Below, piece after piece: positions 34,628 to 40,056 of a stretch of 40,056 nucleotides of DNA. The position numbers and the translations under genes were made by a program. Source of the stretch: Caulobacter sp. (GTDB lineage: Bacteria > Pseudomonadota > Alphaproteobacteria > Caulobacterales > Caulobacteraceae); the NCBI GenBank assembly GCA_028291055.1, contig JAQGIP010000148.1, positions 1 to 40,056 on the forward strand, read 5' to 3'. The notes under the pieces were generated by a model that was not told where the DNA came from, did no database searches, and saw nothing but the letters and a program-made list of their open reading frames with translations. Within the stretch, counting starts at the first letter, position 1; each line of letters starts with the position of its first letter.

Positions 34628-35760
34628 TGGCGCGCCGGGGGGCCGCATTCGCGAGGGTCGCGCCGCCCCTGCTGGCCGCCTTGCTGCTCGCCGCCTGCGC
34701 CACTACCCCGCATAAGCCGCCGCCGGGGCCGTTCCCCGCGCCGGAACCTGCTCCTTCGCCCGCGCCGACGCCTGGGCCCGCGCCAGGACCCGTTCCCGCG
34801 CCGCTAGTGGCGTTGAGCACCCTGCCGGGCTGGGCGGAGGAGGATCACGCCGCCGCCCTGGCCGCCTTCCGCGCCACCTGCCACGTGGCCAAGGACCCGG
34901 CGCTGGCCGAACTCTGCCAACGGGCCCGCGCCGAGGGGCCGCAGAACGAGGCGCAGGCGCGCGCCTTCCTGGAACTCAACTTCCGCGCCCAGCGGGTCGG
35001 CGGAACCCAGGGCCAGGGCCTGCTCACCGCCTATTTCGCGCCCCGGTATGAGGGCCGCATCTCGCGCCAGGGCGAGTTCACCGCCGCCGTGCGCCCCAAG
35101 CCCGCCGACCTCGACCCCAAGGCGGTGCTGACCACCCCCTATGCCGACCGCGCCACCATCGAATCCAAGCCCGAGCCCAAGCCGCTGGCCTGGATGCGGC
35201 CGGAAGACCTGTTCTTCATGCAGATCCAGGGCTCGGGCGTACTCACCTTGCCCGGCGGTATCCGCAAGAAGGCCCTCTATGCGGCCAACAACGGCCAGCC
35301 CTTCCACGGCATCGCCATCCCCATGCGCGACCGGGGCCTGCTGCCGGGTAACAACACGTCCGGAGAGGCGATCCACCAGTGGCTGGCCGATCATCGCGGG
35401 CCGGACGCCGACGAGATCATGCAGCTCAACACCCGCTATGCCTTCTTCCGCATGGCCGACGACGATGGCGCCGAGCCCCTGGGCGCGGCGGGGCTGCCGA
35501 TGCCGGTGGGCCACGGCATCGCGGTGGACCACGACTATCATCCGTTCGGCGCGCTCTATTGGCTCGATGCCGACGCGCCGACCCTGAACGGGGCCGCGCC
35601 GCGTTATCGCCGCCTGGTGGTGTCGCTGGATACGGGCGGCGCCATCAAGGGCGAGGTCCGCGCCGACCTCTATCTGGGCACGGGCGACGCCGCGGGCCTG
35701 GAAGCCGGGCGGGTCAAGCATACCCTGGTCCTGTACCACCTGGTCCCCGTCGGCGAATGA
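34627..35760 (+). CDS. mltA: Membrane-bound lytic murein transglycosylase A
   Basis: A 377-residue lipoprotein that cleaves peptidoglycan glycan strands with 1,6-anhydro product. The lipobox is LAAC (C24). A Pro/Ala-rich linker (about 28-58) precedes the MltA barrel: LLTAYFAPRYEG, FFMQIQGSGVL and, near the end, the 3D domain VVSLDTGGAIKG and DLYLGTGDAAG with the catalytic aspartate. The Pro-rich linker is longer than in E. coli MltA. It is translationally coupled to the Tim44-like gene and to the Smr gene. Confidence 0.94.
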   Translation: MARRGAAFARVAPPLLAALLLAACATTPHKPPPGPFPAPEPAPSPAPTPGPAPGPVPAPLVALSTLPGWAEEDHAAALAAFRATCHVAKDPALAELCQRARAEGPQNEAQARAFLELNFRAQRVGGTQGQGLLTAYFAPRYEGRISRQGEFTAAVRPKPADLDPKAVLTTPYADRATIESKPEPKPLAWMRPEDLFFMQIQGSGVLTLPGGIRKKALYAANNGQPFHGIAIPMRDRGLLPGNNTSGEAIHQWLADHRGPDADEIMQLNTRYAFFRMADDDGAEPLGAAGLPMPVGHGIAVDHDYHPFGALYWLDADAPTLNGAAPRYRRLVVSLDTGGAIKGEVRADLYLGTGDAAGLEAGRVKHTLVLYHLVPVGE

Positions 35761-36308
35761 AGCGGCCGATCCGACCGGAAGAGGCGCGCCTGTGGGCCCA
35801 CGTCGCCGCCACCGTGCACCCCGCCGCCGGGCGCTCGCATCCGGAGGCGCCGGGCGACGCCATCCCGACGCCCGCGCCGGGCCGTGCGCCGGGCAGGAGC
35901 GCGCCGGGCCGGACCGCTGTTGTCGCCAAGGCGTCCGTCACGGTTGCTGCACCAGCAGCCAGCCGCCGCAAAGGCGATCCCGAAACCATCGAACCCGCCC
36001 GCAAGCGCCGCATCATCCGGGGCCGCGAGAGCCTGGAAGCCCGCATCGATCTGCACGGCCTGGACTATGACGGCGCCCAGGCCACGCTCGAGGCCTTCGT
36101 GCGGCGCGCCTGGAACGACGGCTATCGCGCCTGCCTGGTGATCACCGGCAAGGGTACGCGGGGCGACGGGGTGCTACGGCGCTTCACGCCGGAATGGCTG
36201 GCGGCGCCGTCGCTGCGGGACATCGTGGCGGGGATTTCGGAAGCCGACCGGCGGCATGGCGGCGAAGGCGCGCTCTATGTAGCGCTGAAGCGTCGGCCGA
36301 GGGACTAA
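35757..36308 (+). CDS. Smr/MutS2-type DNA endonuclease domain protein
   Basis: A 183-residue protein. A low-complexity Pro/Ala-rich N-terminal half (about 25-75) precedes the Smr domain (about 95-180): ARIDLHGLDYDGAQATLEAFV, CLVITGKGTRGDGVLRR and the GGEGALYVALKR end. These carry the LDLHG- and TGxG-type motifs of the fold. Stand-alone Smr proteins act on DNA or RNA; the substrate here is unknown. The ATG overlaps the mltA stop (ATGA). Confidence 0.9.
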   Translation: MKRPIRPEEARLWAHVAATVHPAAGRSHPEAPGDAIPTPAPGRAPGRSAPGRTAVVAKASVTVAAPAASRRKGDPETIEPARKRRIIRGRESLEARIDLHGLDYDGAQATLEAFVRRAWNDGYRACLVITGKGTRGDGVLRRFTPEWLAAPSLRDIVAGISEADRRHGGEGALYVALKRRPRD

Positions 36309-36320
36309 CGCCACGCGTGT

Positions 36321-36354
36321 CCTCCCCACAGACGCGTTTAGCGTCGTTGGGGAG
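36321..36354. repeat. Solo terminal hairpin of the repeat family
   Basis: CCTCCCCA and TTGGGGAG flank a GACGC/GCGTC stem. This resembles a single end-hairpin of the 212 bp nested repeats. It sits between the convergent stops of the Smr gene and hisE and could serve as a two-way terminator-like structure, though without a T-run. Confidence 0.7.
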
Positions 36355-36365
36355 AGCAGGGAAGG

Positions 36366-36689
36366 TTACGGCTTCCGCCCAGCCTTCTCCGCCAACCCTG
36401 ACGTCCCCTCGCGGGCTTCCAGCTTCACGGCCACCGCGTCCAGGTCCACGCCCGAGGCGGCCAGCAACACCAGCCAGTGGTAGATCAAGTCGGCGCTTTC
36501 GGCGGCTAGGGCGTCCGTATCACCCTGAACGGCGGCGATCACCGTCTCGACGGCCTCCTCGCCCATCTTCTTGGCGGCGCGGGCCGGGTCGGCCAGCAGC
36601 TGGGCGGTGTAGGACTGGCCCGGGTCGGCGCCTTTGCGCGCCGCAACCGTGGCGGCGAGGCGTTCTAGGACGTCGGTGAAACGGCTCAT
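36366..36689 (-). CDS. hisE: Phosphoribosyl-ATP pyrophosphatase
   Basis: A 107-residue enzyme for the second step of histidine synthesis, hydrolysing PR-ATP to PR-AMP. The MazG-like four-helix fold shows [21 protein letters not shown] with its Mg-binding Glu residues, and [20 protein letters not shown]. It is a separate gene, not fused to hisI as in enterobacteria. The start overlaps hisF by ATGA. It is the last gene of the leftward his operon. Confidence 0.95.
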   Translation of the reverse strand: MSRFTDVLERLAATVAARKGADPGQSYTAQLLADPARAAKKMGEEAVETVIAAVQGDTDALAAESADLIYHWLVLLAASGVDLDAVAVKLEAREGTSGLAEKAGRKP

Positions 36690-37465
36690 GCGGCGACTCC
36701 CAACCAGGGTTGGCGCACAGGGATGCCCGCATCGGCCATCGCCTGCTTGGCTTCGGCGACCGAGACCTGGCCGAAGTGGAAGATGGAGGCAGCCAATACG
36801 GCGTCGGCGCCGCCTAGGGTGACGGCCTCGACCAGGTGCTGGGCGTTGCCCGCCCCGCCGCTGGCGATCACCGGCACGGAGACGGCCGCGGTCATGGCGC
36901 GCAGCAGCTTCAGGTCATAGCCTGTCTTGGCGCCGTCGCGGTCCATGGAGGTCAGCAGCACCTCGCCGGCGCCGCGCTCCACGGACTTGGCGGCGTAGTC
37001 GATGGCGTCCAGGCCGGTGTCGTTGCGCCCGCCATAGGTGAAGATGCCCCAGCTGCCGTCGGGGCGCGCCTTGGCGTCGACGGCGACGACCACGCACTGG
37101 CTGCCGAAGGTGTCGGCCAGCGCGGGGATGAGGTCGGGGTTTTCGACGGCGGCGGTGTTGATCGAGACCTTGTCGGCCCCGGCCAGCAGCAGCTTGCGCG
37201 CGTCCTCGACCGAGCGGACCCCGCCGCCCACCGACAGCGGCATGAAGCAGACATCCGCCGTGCGCGCGATCACGTCGAGGATGGCGCCGCGCCCTTCGTG
37301 GCTGGCGGTGATGTCGAGGAACATCAATTCATCCGCCCCGGCCGCGTCATAGGCGCGGGCCTGTTCCACCGGATCGCCGGCGTCGCGCAGGGCCACGAAG
37401 TTGACCCCCTTCACCACCCGCCCGTCCTTGACGTCGAGACAGGGAATGACTCTGACTTTCAGCAT
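36686..37465 (-). CDS. hisF: Imidazole glycerol phosphate synthase cyclase subunit
   Basis: A 259-residue TIM-barrel that, with glutamine-derived ammonia from HisH, forms imidazole glycerol phosphate and AICAR. It begins [17 protein letters not shown] with catalytic Asp11. The second catalytic Asp is in [13 protein letters not shown] and [10 protein letters not shown] are the phosphate-binding loops. The ATG at 37465 gives the standard start, though the frame is open further. It lies 19 bp after hisA and overlaps hisE. Confidence 0.97.
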   Translation of the reverse strand: MLKVRVIPCLDVKDGRVVKGVNFVALRDAGDPVEQARAYDAAGADELMFLDITASHEGRGAILDVIARTADVCFMPLSVGGGVRSVEDARKLLLAGADKVSINTAAVENPDLIPALADTFGSQCVVVAVDAKARPDGSWGIFTYGGRNDTGLDAIDYAAKSVERGAGEVLLTSMDRDGAKTGYDLKLLRAMTAAVSVPVIASGGAGNAQHLVEAVTLGGADAVLAASIFHFGQVSVAEAKQAMADAGIPVRQPWLGVAA

Positions 37466-37484
37466 GGAGAGGGGGCCTTCAACA

Positions 37485-38201
37485 CTAGGCGGCGACCCTG
37501 AGCGCTTCGGCGGCGATGATCGAGCCGGTGTAGAGCGAGCGGCCCAAGACCGCGCCGCTGATGCCCTTGCGCTTCGACAGGGCGACGATGTCGGCCAGGG
37601 TGGCCAGGCCACCGGCTGCGATCACTGGGATGGAGACGCCGTCGGCCACGCCGCCGAACACCTCGACATTGGCGCCGGTGAGCGCCCCGTCGCGCTCGAT
37701 GTCGGTGACGATCAGGGCGCCGACGCCGGCGTCTTCAAAGCGTTTGGCCACCTGGATGGCGTCGAGATCGCTCTCCTCGGTCCAGCCCTGCACGGCGACC
37801 CGGCCGCCGCGCACGTCGACGCCGACGGCGATCTGTTCGGGCCACTCCTTGGCTGCGGCCTTGACCAGGGCCGGGTCGCGCACGGCCACGGTGCCGAGGA
37901 TCACGCGGCTGACGCCGGCCTCGATCCACTGCTCCAGCGCCGCCATGGTCCGCACCCCGCCGCCCAGCTGGACGGGGATCGACACCGACCTCAGGATCTC
38001 CTCCACGGCGGCAATGTTTATCGAGCGGCCTTCGACGGCGCCGTTGAGGTCGACCACATGCAGCCAGGAAAACCCGTCCTTCTGGAAGGTCAGCGCCTGG
38101 TCCTTAGGCTCGACGTCGAAGATCGTGGCCTTGTCCATGTCGCCCTGCAGCAGCCGCACGCAGCGGCCGTCCTTCAGGTCGATGGCCGGGTAGAGGATCA
38201 T
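37485..38201 (-). CDS. hisA: ProFAR isomerase
   Basis: A 238-residue TIM-barrel isomerase that converts ProFAR to PRFAR. It begins [17 protein letters not shown] with general-base Asp8. VVDLNGA, GGGVRT and [12 protein letters not shown], with the second Asp, follow. An ATG three codons earlier (38210) is possible, but the ATG at 38201 gives an ATGA overlap with hisH and is the usual start. Paralogous to hisF next door. Confidence 0.97.
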   Translation of the reverse strand: MILYPAIDLKDGRCVRLLQGDMDKATIFDVEPKDQALTFQKDGFSWLHVVDLNGAVEGRSINIAAVEEILRSVSIPVQLGGGVRTMAALEQWIEAGVSRVILGTVAVRDPALVKAAAKEWPEQIAVGVDVRGGRVAVQGWTEESDLDAIQVAKRFEDAGVGALIVTDIERDGALTGANVEVFGGVADGVSIPVIAAGGLATLADIVALSKRKGISGAVLGRSLYTGSIIAAEALRVAA

Positions 38202-38839
38202 GGGCGCCATTCCAGGAAGTTGGCGAGCAGTCTTAGACCCGCGCTTTGGGATTTTTCAGGGTGAAACTGCACGCCCGCCATATTTCCCCGCGCCACGGCC
38301 GCCGCAAACCGCCCGCCATGATCGACGCTGGCCGCGATATCGGCCGGGTCGGTGGGGGTGAAGGCGAAGGAGTGGGTGAAATAGACTTCCGGCGCGTCCG
38401 GCAAACCCTCGAACAGGGGGTGGTCGACGACATCCAGCAGGGCGTTCCAGCCCATGTGGGGGATCTTGGCGGTGGGAACGGCGGGTTTCAGCAGCGCCAC
38501 GTCGCCGGGGATCAGGTTCAGGCCCTCGGTGACCCCGAACTCCAGGCCGCGCGAGGCCATCAGCTGCATGCCGACGCAGATGCCGAGGAAGGGGACGCCG
38601 CGATCACGCACGGCTTCCATGAGCACCGGCGTCAGGCCGGAGGCTTCAAGCCCCCGGCGGCAGGCGGCAAAGGCGCCCACGCCCGGCAGCACGATGCGGT
38701 CGGCGGCGCGGATGGCCTCGGGGTCGGCGGTGATGGACACCCGCGCATCGATGCCGGCCCGGCTGGCCGCCTCGGCCAGGGCCTTTTCGGCCGAGCGGAG
38801 ATTGCCCGACCCATAGTCGATCAGGGCGACGCTCTGCAT
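38198..38839 (-). CDS. hisH: Imidazole glycerol phosphate synthase glutaminase subunit
   Basis: A 213-residue class I glutamine amidotransferase that feeds ammonia to HisF. It begins VALIDYGSGNLRSAEKAL. The nucleophile Cys is in LGICVGMQLM. The His/Glu pair is in GVQFHPEKS near the C-terminus. The start at 38839 is set by the family N-terminus, 10 bp after hisB. Confidence 0.96.
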   Translation of the reverse strand: MQSVALIDYGSGNLRSAEKALAEAASRAGIDARVSITADPEAIRAADRIVLPGVGAFAACRRGLEASGLTPVLMEAVRDRGVPFLGICVGMQLMASRGLEFGVTEGLNLIPGDVALLKPAVPTAKIPHMGWNALLDVVDHPLFEGLPDAPEVYFTHSFAFTPTDPADIAASVDHGGRFAAAVARGNMAGVQFHPEKSQSAGLRLLANFLEWRP

Positions 38840-38849
38840 GACGATTGTC

Positions 38850-39440
38850 CTAGAGCACGCCCTTGGTGGAGGGCGCATGGCCCTGGGTCTTTGGGTCGAG
38901 CTCGACCGCCGCGCGCAACGCCCGCGCCAGGGCCTTGAACCCGCTCTCGGCGATATGGTGGCTGTTTTCGCCGTACAGCGTCTCCAGATGCAGGCAGGCG
39001 CCGCAGTTCATGGCAAACGCGTGGTGGAATTCCTTGAACAGCTCGGTGTCCATGTCGCCCACCTTGGGGCGCTTGAAGTCGACCTTCCAGATCAGATAGG
39101 CGCGGTTGGACAGGTCCAGCGCGCACCGCGTCAGCGTCTCGTCCATGGGGATATAGGCATGGCCGAAGCGGCGGATGCCCTTGAAGCCATCCAGGGCTTT
39201 CGCCACCGCCTGGCCGATGACGATGCCGGTGTCTTCCACCGTGTGGTGCATGTCGATGTGCAGGTCGCCCTTGGTCTCGACGGTCATGTCGAAGCCGCCG
39301 TGGCGCGCGAAGCTTTCCAGCATATGGTCGAAGAAGCCGATGCCCGTGGAGACGGTGGAATTGCCCACCCCATCGAGATCGATGGTGACGCGGATCTGCG
39401 TCTCCTTCGTCTCGCGAACCACTTCAGCCCTGCGGCTCAT
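38850..39440 (-). CDS. hisB: Imidazoleglycerol-phosphate dehydratase
   Basis: A 196-residue single-function dehydratase, not fused to the phosphatase found in E. coli HisB. The manganese-binding motifs are [25 protein letters not shown] and ENSHHIAE. The ATG at 39440 shares one base with the kinase stop upstream (TGATG). The frame runs open further left of its start but without family similarity. Confidence 0.96.
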   Translation of the reverse strand: MSRRAEVVRETKETQIRVTIDLDGVGNSTVSTGIGFFDHMLESFARHGGFDMTVETKGDLHIDMHHTVEDTGIVIGQAVAKALDGFKGIRRFGHAYIPMDETLTRCALDLSNRAYLIWKVDFKRPKVGDMDTELFKEFHHAFAMNCGACLHLETLYGENSHHIAESGFKALARALRAAVELDPKTQGHAPSTKGVL

Positions 39441-40056
39441 CAGATCAGTCCTTCTTTCGCGGCCAGGTCGCGCAGATTCACCTGCGGGCGCGGCCCATAG
39501 TGCGAGATCACCTCGGCGGCGGCCAGCGAACCCAGCCGCCCGCACAGGTCGAGCGGCCGTCCCTGGGCCAGGCCGAGGAGAAACCCCGCCGCGTATTGGT
39601 CGCCGGCGCCGGTGGTGTCCACGACTTTATGCACCGGATAGGCGGGGATGACGGTGCGCGCCTCGCCCGCGATCACTACCGAGCCGGCCACGCCGCGGGT
39701 GACGGCGGCGATGCGGACGCGCTCCGACAGCGCCTGGGCGGCGGCGTCGAAGTCGTCGGTCTGAAACAGGGCGGCCAGCTCGGCCTCGTTGGCCAGCACG
39801 ATATCCACCTGGGTCTCGATGAAGGCCATCAGCTCATTGCGGTGGCGCTCGACCACGAAACTGTCGGACAGGGTGATGGCGATCAGCCGCTCGCTGGCCC
39901 GCGCCAGACCGGCGGCCTTGGCGAAGGCGCGGCGCGCCTCGCTGGGGTCGAACAGATAGCCCTCGAGATAGACGATCTTGGCGCGCTCGATGACGTCGGC
40001 GCTGACGTCGTCAGGGGTCAATTCGATGGAGGCGCCCAGATAGGTGCACATGGTGC
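39440..40056 (-). CDS. PfkB-family kinase (adenosine kinase type), partial
   Basis: The C-terminal roughly 205 residues of a PfkB/ribokinase-family kinase; the N-terminal third lies beyond the window edge. Visible are CTYLGAS, typical of the adenosine kinase subgroup, [16 protein letters not shown] and the catalytic [13 protein letters not shown] with the anion hole and base Asp. Alphaproteobacterial copies are annotated as adenosine kinases, but substrate is not proven. It precedes hisB with one-base overlap and so may be co-transcribed with the histidine genes. Confidence 0.9.
   Translation of the reverse strand, partial: TMCTYLGASIELTPDDVSADVIERAKIVYLEGYLFDPSEARRAFAKAAGLARASERLIAITLSDSFVVERHRNELMAFIETQVDIVLANEAELAALFQTDDFDAAAQALSERVRIAAVTRGVAGSVVIAGEARTVIPAYPVHKVVDTTGAGDQYAAGFLLGLAQGRPLDLCGRLGSLAAAEVISHYGPRPQVNLRDLAAKEGLI

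Noticed and set aside
36321..36354. Classic intrinsic terminator between the Smr gene and hisE
   Set aside because: The hairpin has no T-run on either side; it is kept only as a solo repeat hairpin.

Overview
The window is chromosomal DNA of very high GC content from an alphaproteobacterium of the Caulobacter/Phenylobacterium/Brevundimonas group (Caulobacterales). The evidence is a ParB with the Caulobacter-type N-terminus, a CenR-like essential response regulator, an NtrZ-like periplasmic protein, paired TTAA half-sites of the CtrA type, and the gene order hemJ-hemH-hemE / gap / PPDK regulatory protein-maf-aroE-coaE-dnaQ. In Caulobacter crescentus that order brackets the chromosome origin. 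I therefore read about 28.46-28.98 kb as the replication origin. It holds three CtrA-type boxes, one strong and several weaker DnaA-type boxes, and three CcrM (GANTC) sites.

Layout. 0-6.1 kb: a UbiH-type FAD hydroxylase diverges from ftsK; lolA follows, then a terminated stretch that may be a small RNA, then xth. 6.1-9.2 kb: a small gene of unknown function, cenR, a YggS-type PLP protein whose start abuts that of a ThiE/TenI-like gene, and ntrZ. 9.4-14.1 kb: a lipoprotein-leuS-lptE-holA operon. 14.3-20.5 kb, leftward: a small DUF6489-type gene, mnmE, mnmG, rsmG, parA and parB, with two excellent parS sites between mnmE and mnmG. 20.6-23.9 kb: a dienelactone hydrolase, a quinone oxidoreductase, a superinfection-immunity-like membrane protein, and a methyltransferase that carries a third good parS. 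24.0-28.5 kb, leftward: rho, hemJ, hemH and hemE. 28.5-29.0 kb: the origin. 29.0-32.6 kb, rightward: PPDK regulatory protein, maf, aroE, coaE and dnaQ with four-base start/stop overlaps. 32.7-36.3 kb: a TetR regulator with a palindromic operator, secB, a Tim44-like protein, mltA and an Smr protein. 36.4-40.06 kb, leftward: hisE, hisF, hisA, hisH, hisB and the 3' part of a PfkB sugar/adenosine kinase.

The genes fall into a segregation and division module near the origin (parABS, ftsK, replication subunits holA and dnaQ), tRNA and rRNA modification (mnmE, mnmG, rsmG), envelope biogenesis (lolA, lptE, mltA, secB), haem synthesis and histidine synthesis. Most genes within about 10 kb of the origin point away from it.

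No phage, insertion sequence, CRISPR array, rRNA or tRNA gene was seen. The main unexplained structure is a family of about 212 bp nested inverted repeats: three full copies, one truncated copy and a probable solo hairpin. They sit mostly at gene 3' ends and carry GANTC sites at matching places in both inner arms. No complete new defence or metabolic system was recognised.
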